DNA of 64,000 bases from Bacteroidia bacterium (lineage in GTDB: Bacteria > Bacteroidota > Bacteroidia > B-17B0 > Aurantibacillaceae): positions 319,511 through 383,510 of the forward strand of contig JAEUTP010000017.1 in assembly GCA_016787705.1 (NCBI GenBank), given 5' to 3'. The first letter of the stretch is position 1, and the number at the start of each line of letters is the position of its first letter. The position numbers and the translations under genes are program-made. Below are positions 55,884 through 64,000 of this stretch, piece after piece. Under the pieces are notes generated by a model that saw only the letters and a list, made by a program, of their open reading frames with translations, was not told the DNA's origin and searched no databases.

Positions 55884-56933
55884 TTAATCTGTGTAAACTT
55901 CAAGCATAACTTTAAACAAACCATTTTCAACCGTTGTTTTAAAAGTGTGTTTGCCTGGATACGAAATATCTAATTGCTTTTTTAAATTATTCATTCCAAT
56001 ACCTGAACCACTTTTATCATTGTCGTTTTTTGGAAAATTTTTATTCTCTGCAAAAAAACTTATTTTTTTTCCTTCCACCAGCAGGTTAAATAGTATCTCA
56101 GAATTTTGTGTTGACGAAACGCCATGTTTAAAAGCATTCTCAATAAGAGAAATAAATAAAAGAGGAGTAATAAAATACTGCTCAGATACCACCGGAAAAT
56201 TAGCCTGTACAATAGTTTTATCAGATGTTCTTAATTTCATTAAGTTAATGTACTGTTTCATAAATTCTATTTCATCACGCAGTTTAGCTTTTCCAACTTC
56301 GGTATCGTATAATAAATAGCGCATAAGCTTTGAAAGATCGTGTACCGTTTCCTGTGCTAATACAGGAGAACGCTCTATTAAAGCATAAATGGTGTTTAAT
56401 GAATTAAAAAAGAAATGAGGTTGAAGCTGATATTTTAAATGTTGTAATTCTGATTTCAAAACTTCCTTTTCGTTCTCTTTTTTTTCTGATTCGGCTTTTG
56501 CCCATTTTTCAGTTGTTTTTACTGCAAACGAAATAATGATCGGGATCAACATCGAAATAATATCCTTATAAACAAATAAGCTGGTTGGCTGTGGCGTAAA
56601 TTTTGGCCCAACCACATTTTTCATATCATACATTAAATTTAAAAGATCTTTTAATTCTACATGTATCCAAGTAAATATCAAAATCAAAATTAAATTAACG
56701 CTTATAAAATGAAAGTATTTTTGTTTGAATAATACTTTATCAATAAGAACTAAATAATTTAAATAAAAGAGAACTGCATAAAAACACATAGGAATCCATG
56801 TGAACTTTATTTGGCGTACAAGATCAATCGTATCATTACTGGAGAGAAAATAGGGGAATAGCAACAAAACCAACCAAATAAGCGCGTGAATACTTACCCT
56901 GAAAGATGTTTTATTTTTGCTGTTTGCTAACAT
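55884..56933 (-). CDS. LytS-type sensor histidine kinase
   Basis: 349 residues with four N-terminal membrane helices (about 12-130), a coiled segment and a His_kinase domain: HLKYQLQPHFFFNSLNTIYALIE with phospho-acceptor His173, then the ATPase N-box (FISLIENAFKHGVSS) and G-box (SGSGIGMNNLKKQL). No extracellular domain is large enough for a soluble ligand; sensing is probably within the membrane. Pairs with the LytTR regulator. Confidence 0.94.
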   Translation of the reverse strand: MLANSKNKTSFRVSIHALIWLVLLLFPYFLSSNDTIDLVRQIKFTWIPMCFYAVLFYLNYLVLIDKVLFKQKYFHFISVNLILILIFTWIHVELKDLLNLMYDMKNVVGPKFTPQPTSLFVYKDIISMLIPIIISFAVKTTEKWAKAESEKKENEKEVLKSELQHLKYQLQPHFFFNSLNTIYALIERSPVLAQETVHDLSKLMRYLLYDTEVGKAKLRDEIEFMKQYINLMKLRTSDKTIVQANFPVVSEQYFITPLLFISLIENAFKHGVSSTQNSEILFNLLVEGKKISFFAENKNFPKNDNDKSGSGIGMNNLKKQLDISYPGKHTFKTTVENGLFKVMLEVYTD

Positions 56934-57014
56934 ACATCAAAATTCGTGAAAAAGAACTGCATTTAAGCTATCGAATAGAAGTTTATGTTGTTTTTATAGA
57001 CAGAGAAGTGGCTT

Positions 57015-57092
57015 TAATACAGCCGGGAAAAGAGCGCTATGAAAATATACTACCCATAAGCATATAAAAGACCGCTCTTTTCCGGTGTATTA
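57015..57092. other. Long inverted repeat in the divergent 302-base gap
   Basis: Arms TAATACAGCCGGG plus AAAAGAGCG (57015-57036) and their near complement (57073-57092) pair over about 20 bases with two bulges, loop 36 bases. It lies between the kinase start (56933) and the M1 peptidase start (57236). No other feature is seen in this gap besides a small AATAAG-AGG-CTTATT hairpin near 57117-57131. Confidence 0.6.
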
Positions 57093-57235
57093 TGAACAGC
57101 CATAAAATTGAATAAAATAAGAGGCTTATTAAAGTAAAATCGAAGTTTGCTTATTTTTTATAGATGATAAAAGGCATTTTAACTGTATAAATTGAAGCTG
57201 TTTTGTTAAAAAATCGGCGTATTTTTAAACTGTAA

Positions 57236-58912
57236 ATGGTGTCAGTTAATTTTTTTCGTTTTTTTTTAGGATTTATTCTTTTAGTGAGTTTTGCAAATGC
57301 GCAAACCGTAAAATATACATTGGCCGATACACTCAAAGGTTCAATAACAGATCAACGCAGTTGGTGGGATGTTTTGTATTACGACCTGCATGTTGCGTTT
57401 AACTATGAAGACAGTAGTATAAACGGGTATAATAAAATTACCTATAAGGTACTTGAAAAGTATTGCAACAAATGCAATTTAAAAGAACCTCTAAATATAA
57501 TGCAGGTCGATCTTCTGGAACCATTAGTACTGGATAGTATTTGTTATAATACAAAAAGGTGCTTTTGGCATGGAAGCAAGGGCATGTATTGGGTACATGT
57601 TCCCGACCCTCAATCTATAAATAGTATACAAGCCATCACCATTTATTATCATGGTAAGCCGCACGTTGCAAAAAATGCGCCATGGGATGGAGGAGTTATC
57701 TGGGCACGGGATGCTAATAAAAATCCATGGATATCCATTGCCTGCCAGGGAATGGCCGGAAGTGTCTGGTATCCTTGTAAAGATCATCAATCGGATGAAC
57801 CGGATAGTTCTTCATTACACATTACTACAGCAAAAGGTCAGGTTTGTGTTTCTAACGGGCGTTTGCGTTCTAAAAAAACAAATGCAGATGGCTCAATTAC
57901 ATATAATTGGACGGTCGTAAATCCTATCAATAACTATAACATCATTCCTTACATTGGAAAATATGTGAATTTTAACGATACCTTTAATGGTAAAGGTGGA
58001 ATTCTTGATCTTGATTTTTGGGTACTGGAAGGTAATTTAGAAAAAGCAAAGATCCAATTTGCACAGGTAAAACCAATGTTGCGTTGTTTTGAGAATTGGT
58101 TTGGCAAATATCCTTTTTATGAAGATGGCTATAAATTAGTGCAGTCGCCTTTTTTAGGAATGGAACATCAAAGCGGAATTGCATACGGTAATAATTTTAT
58201 TAATGGTTATATGGGCCGTGATCTTTCCGGAACCGGTTGGGGCATGAAGTGGGATTTTATAATTATTCACGAATCGGGTCACGAATGGTTTGGAAATAAT
58301 ATCACCGTTAAAGATGTGGCCGATAACTGGGTACACGAGGGTTTTACGGCTTACTCTGAAAATTTATTTACCGAATCGTTGTACGGCAAACAGGCAGGAG
58401 CTGAATATGTAATTGGCACACGTAAAGAAGTGCAGAATGATGAGCCTATTATTTCAGATTATAATGTAAACCGCGATGGCTCGGGTGATATGTATTACAA
58501 GGCGGCTAATATGCTTCATAGCATACGTACGATTGTAAATAACGACAGTTTATGGAAAGCGTTTTTACAAAAACTGAATAAAGATTTCTGGCATCAAACC
58601 GTAACAACAAAACAGGTAGAAGATATGATGATCAGCTTTTTAAATAAAGATCTGCAAAAAATATTCGATCAGTATTTACGCACTACACAAATTCCGGTTT
58701 TTGCTTATCATATTAAAGGTGGAAAATTAAATTACCGTTGGAAAAACTGTGTGAAAGATTTTAATATGCCTTTAAAAATAGTAGATGGTAATAAAGAGAT
58801 CTGGCTGCAGCCAACAGAAAAATGGCAGCAAATAAATTATAAGAAAACGGATGTAGAAGTTGACCCGAACTTTTATATCGGAAAAGAGAAATTGAAAAGC
58901 TTAAAGCAATAG
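57236..58912 (+). CDS. Secreted M1-family metallopeptidase
   Basis: 558 residues with a signal peptide (FILLVSFANAQ). The gluzincin site is complete: His345-Glu346 and His349 in HESGHEWFGN, Glu368 in VHEGF, with exactly 18 residues between His349 and Glu368. The exopeptidase loop GAMEN is replaced by GMEHQSG, as in several Bacteroidota M1 members. It likely trims peptides in the periplasm or outside. It lacks the long C-terminal helical domain of PepN (870 residues). No operon partner. Confidence 0.93.
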   Translation: MVSVNFFRFFLGFILLVSFANAQTVKYTLADTLKGSITDQRSWWDVLYYDLHVAFNYEDSSINGYNKITYKVLEKYCNKCNLKEPLNIMQVDLLEPLVLDSICYNTKRCFWHGSKGMYWVHVPDPQSINSIQAITIYYHGKPHVAKNAPWDGGVIWARDANKNPWISIACQGMAGSVWYPCKDHQSDEPDSSSLHITTAKGQVCVSNGRLRSKKTNADGSITYNWTVVNPINNYNIIPYIGKYVNFNDTFNGKGGILDLDFWVLEGNLEKAKIQFAQVKPMLRCFENWFGKYPFYEDGYKLVQSPFLGMEHQSGIAYGNNFINGYMGRDLSGTGWGMKWDFIIIHESGHEWFGNNITVKDVADNWVHEGFTAYSENLFTESLYGKQAGAEYVIGTRKEVQNDEPIISDYNVNRDGSGDMYYKAANMLHSIRTIVNNDSLWKAFLQKLNKDFWHQTVTTKQVEDMMISFLNKDLQKIFDQYLRTTQIPVFAYHIKGGKLNYRWKNCVKDFNMPLKIVDGNKEIWLQPTEKWQQINYKKTDVEVDPNFYIGKEKLKSLKQ

Positions 58913-58928
58913 AATTTTATCTTGCTTT

Positions 58929-58966
58929 ATCTGTGAGCATCTGCTCAATCAGTGTCATCTTTGTTC
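58929..58966 (-). repeat. Second copy of the decayed intergenic repeat
   Basis: Read on the minus strand it begins GAACAAAGATGACACTGATT and continues GAGCAGATGCTCACAGAT; it aligns with 44073-44110 at about 28 of 38 positions. It sits between convergent genes. Confidence 0.55.
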
Positions 58967-58973
58967 CATCCTA

Positions 58974-61900
58974 TTACCAAAGTTCATAATCCAGCACTGT
59001 ATTCTCCATCCTGTAAGTAGGCGACTGCTTACCTTCAGACAAACGATACACTTCTTCAGAAACAAATTTTTGTAATTCGCTTAAGGTTATTTTTTTATCT
59101 CCGTTAATATCTGCTTTGTAATTTTTCATACCATTTAATAAACAATGTGTAAATAAACCATTGTTCCATTTCTCTCCTTCAAAAGCAGCTTCAGTGCCAC
59201 CCGCAGAAGAAATAATTGTTGCGCCGGAATTTTGCCTCAGATCAGAGAATACTGCTTTCGACATTTCCAGTGCGGTACTCTGTGCAAACGTGCTTCCTGC
59301 CAAACGCACCGCGCGTGAACTGTCTTTTTTTGTTTTAGTTTTATCTTCCTGTTCAAGTGGTAATTCTTCATCTACCTCACCGCTAAAGCATGCGTCAATA
59401 AACATCAGTTTTTTTAATGGTTTCATTTCTCTGAAAATATTCTCAAAGCTTTTGTATGCTACCGAATTTATTTTAGGATCATTAAAATCGGTATAATAGG
59501 TTGGAAAATAATAACTCATATCTGTATCTAGGTAACCATGACCTGCGTAAAAAACCATTACAACATCATTTACACCAGCCTTTGCAAAAAATGTATTCAG
59601 GCTTTTAATCGAATCAGCACTAAAAGATTGGTTAAATAATTTTTTTATTTTAATGCTGTTAAATGATTTTGAGTTAGACATGTTATTGGCCATGTCAGTA
59701 GCATCTTTTACAGCATAAGCAAGGTCGAATTTATCGTTCTTAAATTTTTCGCTGGCAATAACCACTAAATATAGATCGGCTTTTGTACTGGATGTATTAT
59801 TGTAGTACCTTGTTAAACGAGGACTTTCAATACCCTGATCGTCCTTTAAAATAAATTCAAAACGATTAATGCCCGATGAAGTTTCAAAAGAGATACTCTT
59901 ATCATAGCGCGCGCTTTGTTCCGCAGTTATTTCTTCAGTAAGTATTTTGGTGCCATTGTTATGAATTTCTAGTTTCGATAATTTGTTTTGACCTTTATTT
60001 GCACTTAAAGAGAATTTGACAATACCTGGTTTTTCTTCCTGCATTTTGATGGTTTGAAAAGTAGGCAGGGAGGCAAAATTAACTTTAGTATCAGGCTTAA
60101 AACCTAAAACACGCATACGTTTTAAATAAGCTGTTTCGTAGGCCTTTATCAATGAGCTATCTGAACAACTAAAGGCTCTTAAAACTTTATGAGGCTGGTT
60201 TAAGTAAGCGTCGAACTGCTCAAAGCTAAAGATCTCAGATTGATATTTAAAACGAATACTTTTTATAAATTCTTTCGATCCTAGATAATGAAGATCTGAA
60301 GTAACAAGGAAAAAGTTGTCATCTTTTGCATTTGCCAATTGCCCGATTATTTGTTTTTTATGAAGATCAACGAAGGTTGCCAATGAGTTAATTGAGCTTG
60401 TAACAATAAGCCTATCCAGGTCTTCAATAAAAAAGCAATTTGGCATCGAGATCTTAAGATCTTTTAGATCAAGGATAGAATCCCCTTTGCTATCAAACAC
60501 TTTAAAAAAATCGCCAAAAGGATTGTTCAATACAAAGTATTTACCGTTTTCGCTGGTTGTGTGAAAAGAAATTATTTCTTTTGTTCTAATCAATGTTTTT
60601 GAGAATAATTCTTTCCCGGTTTCAGTTTCATACTCTGTATACATGGTCTCATAGCCTTTTGTAGACTCTTCGACCGTTGCATACTTCACATACCAAATGC
60701 CAATTAATTTACCAGCGTTCTTTATTTTAAAATCGTACGGATAAAAGGTCTCGGCATAATCATGCACTATCTCTTTTTTCTGCATATCAATTTTTACGAT
60801 CGCTGTTGTGGGTACGTCCACTTCGGTTCCATTATAATTTTTCTTCTTGGTTATTTGTGCTGATGTGAATACTGATTTTTCATCAGGACTGATCTCTACT
60901 TTTGCAGTAACCGACCAATTGGCACTTTCGTATTCAACTTTTTTTGTTTTGCGGTTAATAATCTTATATTTCCCGCTTTCAGGCACAAATACAAGGTTTT
61001 TTGTAAAGTTGATGATCTTGTAGATAGGTGAAGCAGCAAGCGAATACATACCTTCATATTTTTCTTCCTGCATGGTTTTTAAATTTAAAATATGCAGGCT
61101 GGTGTAATCTGAATAGTAAAATTCACCATTCATAAAACCCGAAGTGGTAGCATAAATATTTTTTTTAAGTATTTTGCCGTATTTCTTTTTGTTGATGTTA
61201 TAAATCGTAAGATTTAATTTGTCAAACGATTTACCTGAGTTTACAACGACCTCTGAATCGTTAAGAAAAAAAACATTACTTATGTAAGCAGAGTCGCTTC
61301 CTGAAATATCTTTTAACTCGGCATACTTTGTAAAATTAGTAAGATCCCAAAAGAAGCCGGATGAAGTACCGTTTGTATATAACCAGCGTTTATTAGGACT
61401 AATATGCGCCGAGTAGATAGAATTACCCATACTTGGCCTTTCAGAGATCATTTTAATATCGGCCGGATCATATACACGAAGTGCCCTGTAAGGTGCGAAA
61501 CTATTAGCCACCATTCTGTTGCCTGCTTGTGAAAGTTTAATGCTAAAAGCAAGGCCTTTGGTTTGGCGAATTATTTTTTTTGTTTTAAGATCAATAAATT
61601 TTATGCCTTTTAAAGTGGCGTATACGGCCAGGCCGGATTTTGATAAATAATCAATATCATAAACATATTCATCCTTTGAAAAATTAATAGTGTCCGGTTT
61701 TGTTATAGATGGTCGTTTATTTATATCATTCAACAGTTTTTTATCATATAATCCAAAGCTTTCATATTTTGGCATCCTTACTTCATGAACTATTTTTACT
61801 GCCTCCAGATCAAAAATAAAATACTTGTTGGAGGTGAAACAAAACGCTAAAGAATCATGTACTTTTATTTTTGTGAAAGTAGAACCATCAGAGATTACTT

Positions 61901-62531
61901 CACTGGTTTTAGAAAGATCTTCTAACGATTGTTTTAACAAAGTGGAAACGGTGCCTGAAGTTTTTGCCAGTATCACTTCATTTTTTTTAGGAAAATAATT
62001 CGAATGAATAATATAATCCGTTAAAGGAAATGCATGTGAACTAACAACTGCTTTTTTTTCAAGGTCGTATTTAAGTGTAAAAGAACCAATGCTGGCATAG
62101 ATCTCGTTTTGTTTACCTGTAAAAAAACAACCGCCAATTGGTAAAGAAGAATAATATTCACTATTAGGTAGATCTTTTATTAACTCGGCGGTAGTAACTT
62201 TTTGCACAAGGTTTAATTTTTGATCGATAAAAGAAAAAACATACAGATCGCTGTTGATAGTCAATATAATCGAAGTTCCGTTTTTACTGATGGAAAGATT
62301 TTTTGCGCCATAAGTAAGATCGTATTCATCGATTACTTCAGATGTTTCGGTATTGATGATAGAAAGTGCATTACCGCAAACGGCAAAGAATTTTTCGTTT
62401 GGAAAGAATTGAACAAAGTCGTAATAACTAAAACCTGTTTCTTTCGGAATAATAATTTTAACATCTTTAAGTTGTCCGAAACTTAAAAAACTAAAAAAAA
62501 TGAACAGGAGTATAATTTGATGTCTTCTCAT
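58974..62531 (-). CDS. Secreted caspase-like (C14) protein with WD-type propeller and EF-hand
   Basis: 1185 residues: signal peptide (IILLFIFFSFLSFGQ), about residues 30-790 as WD40/YVTN-like beta-propeller repeats (SAHISPNKRWLYTNGTSSGFFWDL), a linker with an Ig-like segment (~830-920), then a caspase domain (~935-1130) with His998 in FYAGHG and Cys1048 in DACFSG. An EF-hand/dockerin-like loop follows (DINGDKKITLSE, 1141-1152), suggesting calcium binding near the active site. The peptidase would cut after basic residues if it is metacaspase-like; this is inference. It is the second caspase-fold secreted protein in the window (see 8387). Confidence 0.88.
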   Translation of the reverse strand: MRRHQIILLFIFFSFLSFGQLKDVKIIIPKETGFSYYDFVQFFPNEKFFAVCGNALSIINTETSEVIDEYDLTYGAKNLSISKNGTSIILTINSDLYVFSFIDQKLNLVQKVTTAELIKDLPNSEYYSSLPIGGCFFTGKQNEIYASIGSFTLKYDLEKKAVVSSHAFPLTDYIIHSNYFPKKNEVILAKTSGTVSTLLKQSLEDLSKTSEVISDGSTFTKIKVHDSLAFCFTSNKYFIFDLEAVKIVHEVRMPKYESFGLYDKKLLNDINKRPSITKPDTINFSKDEYVYDIDYLSKSGLAVYATLKGIKFIDLKTKKIIRQTKGLAFSIKLSQAGNRMVANSFAPYRALRVYDPADIKMISERPSMGNSIYSAHISPNKRWLYTNGTSSGFFWDLTNFTKYAELKDISGSDSAYISNVFFLNDSEVVVNSGKSFDKLNLTIYNINKKKYGKILKKNIYATTSGFMNGEFYYSDYTSLHILNLKTMQEEKYEGMYSLAASPIYKIINFTKNLVFVPESGKYKIINRKTKKVEYESANWSVTAKVEISPDEKSVFTSAQITKKKNYNGTEVDVPTTAIVKIDMQKKEIVHDYAETFYPYDFKIKNAGKLIGIWYVKYATVEESTKGYETMYTEYETETGKELFSKTLIRTKEIISFHTTSENGKYFVLNNPFGDFFKVFDSKGDSILDLKDLKISMPNCFFIEDLDRLIVTSSINSLATFVDLHKKQIIGQLANAKDDNFFLVTSDLHYLGSKEFIKSIRFKYQSEIFSFEQFDAYLNQPHKVLRAFSCSDSSLIKAYETAYLKRMRVLGFKPDTKVNFASLPTFQTIKMQEEKPGIVKFSLSANKGQNKLSKLEIHNNGTKILTEEITAEQSARYDKSISFETSSGINRFEFILKDDQGIESPRLTRYYNNTSSTKADLYLVVIASEKFKNDKFDLAYAVKDATDMANNMSNSKSFNSIKIKKLFNQSFSADSIKSLNTFFAKAGVNDVVMVFYAGHGYLDTDMSYYFPTYYTDFNDPKINSVAYKSFENIFREMKPLKKLMFIDACFSGEVDEELPLEQEDKTKTKKDSSRAVRLAGSTFAQSTALEMSKAVFSDLRQNSGATIISSAGGTEAAFEGEKWNNGLFTHCLLNGMKNYKADINGDKKITLSELQKFVSEEVYRLSEGKQSPTYRMENTVLDYELW

Positions 62532-62579
62532 AATAAACGCCTATCAAAGATAAATTTAATTATGAAATAACCTGCCAGA

Positions 62580-63563
62580 TCATTGCACGATCACTTTTTT
62601 ATTTATAGAGCCTTTGTCGGAGCTTATCTTAATAAAATAAATGCCCTTATCAAGAGTTGAAGTGCTTAAAAAGTTATTGTTTGTACTTTCTATCTTTTGG
62701 CCCGAAACATTGTAAACATCAATAGAAGTGCTGTTCACTTTAGAATTAACAATTAATTTTTCGCCTTTATTTACCGGATTTGGAAAGACTAAAAAATTAT
62801 TTTCAAGATCATTCTCTGTTAAGCCAACATTTGTATTTTGATGAATAACACCAATAGCGTCCAGATCAAAACCTCCACTCCCAAACGCGGTTGGCCATGG
62901 ATCGTTGATCATGTTGTTGTAATGATCTCTTGTTGCATAAGCTTTATTTACCGAACCTACCACGTCAATAATTTTTACATGCGTAATGGCGTTGATATTA
63001 ATATTTGAAAAAATAGCAAGCTCCTGTAGATCGAATGGTGTGCCATAGCCGCCACGGTACTTACCAGCAAGGTTATTTATTTTGGTTGGATCTGTACTTC
63101 CAAAACTACCGGTTTGAGTTAGGGTATCGGTTAATGAATGTGCAGGAAAGCGAACAAAATTAATTCCATCACTGCTTACTTCTACCAATGCTAATTCAAG
63201 AAACGAATCATCAAAGCTGTTTTCAAAAACTGCAAAATCAGGGCCGGGACCATTTTTTATAAGGTATTGAAATGAACATATTGCAGTACCTCCGTCACCA
63301 AGGCTTACAATACCGTTAGACATTGCCGGGCCCAATGCCATTGAGCTATCACCTGCGCTTGCAAAACCTAATGAAGTGTTTGATATATCCTGGTAACCTC
63401 TTACTACCTTGCAACCTGTTGCCCAGTTTATAAACGCAGAACTATCTTTATGCATAGCTGTATTGCCAGGTTGGCCAACAGCAGGTGCATAAGTTTGTGC
63501 AACGGATGAAAAAGAAAAAATGCTTACAGTAATAAAGAGTTTTAATAATTTAGATCTAAGCAT
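62580..63563 (-). CDS. T9SS-sorted cell surface protein
   Basis: 327 residues: signal peptide (IFSFSSVAQ), a ~225-residue surface domain with FINWATGCKVVRGYQDI, GIVSLGDGGTAICSFQYLIKNGPGPDFAVFENSF and LALVEVSSDGINFVRFP, and a type A sorting domain (FLVFPNPVNKGEKLIVNS ... GIYFIKIS). Proteins with this domain are often found beside cobalamin or cobamide uptake genes in Bacteroidota, so a surface B12-related binding role is possible; no btuB is in view here. Start overlaps the stop of the Cys-rich gene by eight bases. Confidence 0.85.
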   Translation of the reverse strand: MLRSKLLKLFITVSIFSFSSVAQTYAPAVGQPGNTAMHKDSSAFINWATGCKVVRGYQDISNTSLGFASAGDSSMALGPAMSNGIVSLGDGGTAICSFQYLIKNGPGPDFAVFENSFDDSFLELALVEVSSDGINFVRFPAHSLTDTLTQTGSFGSTDPTKINNLAGKYRGGYGTPFDLQELAIFSNININAITHVKIIDVVGSVNKAYATRDHYNNMINDPWPTAFGSGGFDLDAIGVIHQNTNVGLTENDLENNFLVFPNPVNKGEKLIVNSKVNSTSIDVYNVSGQKIESTNNNFLSTSTLDKGIYFIKISSDKGSINKKVIVQ

Positions 63564-63792
63564 TTTGATTAAGTACTTTGTTTTTGTATTCCTGGTAATA
63601 TTCCAGTTTTAATTCTTTAAGACATTTGTTGCAAACACATGTGGCTGCTTTTGAACTGATATAATCTTGTTCTTCGGGCGAGATACGGATCTTCATGCAG
63701 TCGCACTGACTAATATCTAAAGGTTTACAAGTAAATTCAGTGCCACAACGAGTACAATTTTGAGGGGTATATTTTGTGCTAAAGTATTCCAT
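63556..63792 (-). CDS. Cysteine-rich CWC-type small protein
   Basis: 78 residues with nine cysteines: NCTRCGTEFTC, SQCDCMK and CVCNKCLKEL. The order CxxC ... CxC ... CxCxxCL is that of the cysteine-rich CWC family, probably zinc-binding. It is soluble. It lies between the partial gene (stop three bases before this ATG) and the T9SS protein with overlapping ends, so the three are one transcript. Confidence 0.82.
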   Translation of the reverse strand: MEYFSTKYTPQNCTRCGTEFTCKPLDISQCDCMKIRISPEEQDYISSKAATCVCNKCLKELKLEYYQEYKNKVLNQNA

Positions 63793-63795
63793 AAA

Positions 63796-64000
63796 TTATT
63801 CTTTTATCCAGCCTACCAATGTTAATACATCTTCGGAGTCAACATTTTCCCAGCCTTGTTTATTGGCATTCCAAACAGCCATACCTTGCTGGTAACTTTC
63901 GGGGCCTACAACTAATTCTTTTACAAGTGATGCGATATTATTTTCTGTTTTAAAATTCTTTGGTTGAAAATGATATTTACCAACGTCTTTATCATTGAGT
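63796..64000 (-). CDS. Partial gene, C-terminal 68 residues only
   Basis: The minus frame is open from the right edge to a TAA at 63796-63798. The visible end includes KYHFQPKNFKTENNIASLVKEL, GPESYQQGMAVWN and ENVDSEDVLTLVGWIKE. No family recognised from this part. It stops three bases before the Cys-rich gene, so it is upstream in the same transcript. Confidence 0.6.
   Translation of the reverse strand, partial: LNDKDVGKYHFQPKNFKTENNIASLVKELVVGPESYQQGMAVWNANKQGWENVDSEDVLTLVGWIKE

Noticed and set aside
57151..57336. 61-codon minus-strand open frame upstream of and overlapping the M1 peptidase
   Set aside because: Overlaps the signal-peptide codons of a well-supported gene and has no family match.

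Overview
The window is an AT-rich, gene-dense stretch of a Bacteroidota chromosome, most like a gliding or T9SS-bearing lineage of the Flavobacteriia/Sphingobacteriia/Bacteroidia type. The evidence is three secreted proteins with C-terminal type IX secretion (T9SS) sorting domains, a PorW/SprE homologue, TonB-dependent receptors with carboxypeptidase-regulatory N-termini, a LytS/LytT pair, a DUF1343 (NamZ) protein, and promoters of the Bacteroidota form TTG-N20-TAnnTTTG. I see no prophage, transposase, CRISPR array or rRNA. It reads as core and envelope genes with a few decayed spots.

Layout. 1-3.8 kb: end of a TonB receptor and a saccharopine dehydrogenase. 3.8-6.6 kb: three related secreted/lipoproteins (two clear tandem duplicates starting with TTG and GTG) and a small lipoprotein. 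6.6-8.4 kb: secreted cyclophilin, a Spy-like protein and an ArsC-like protein. 8.4-17.6 kb: a large secreted TPR-CHAT protease-like protein, a T9SS substrate, and a beta-propeller sensor fused to a SpoIIE phosphatase. 17.6-28.1 kb: Wzz-like protein, Lon, then an envelope-lipid neighbourhood (GT39 glycosyltransferase, PAP2 phosphatase, MazG, a structured 450-bp leader, a PagL-like deacylase, a DUF2807 lipoprotein with an apparent AUU start, and a second GT39 gene broken by two frameshifts). 28.1-34.7 kb: LON-domain protein, secreted C1 peptidase, AtpI-like and AtpZ-like proteins, bactofilin, PorW/SprE and a PfkB kinase. 34.8-35.1 kb: tRNA-Asn. 35-44 kb: DUF5655-like protein, an HExxH protein, a 1161-residue Asp-box T9SS protein, a 2-oxoacid dehydrogenase E2, NamZ and a LolC/E-like permease. 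44-46 kb: Era, a SET protein and the initiator tRNA. 46-52 kb: small unknowns, a GIDE-like membrane protein, an alpha/beta hydrolase and a DUF885 lipoprotein. 52-57 kb: TonB receptor behind a LytTR regulator and histidine kinase. 57-64 kb: M1 peptidase, a secreted caspase-like protein with an EF-hand, a T9SS surface protein, a CWC-type Cys-rich protein and a partial gene.

The most unusual signals are not large gene systems. Both tRNA genes are followed by a terminator, a short spacer, a second copy of their own 3' end, and a second terminator. Other points of note are the structured leader before the PagL-like gene, two secreted caspase-fold proteins (CHAT and C14) in one window, several genes with TAnnTTTG placed within a few bases of the start codon, and decayed copies of a dispersed intergenic repeat. 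I did not find a convincing new multi-gene defence or biosynthetic system.
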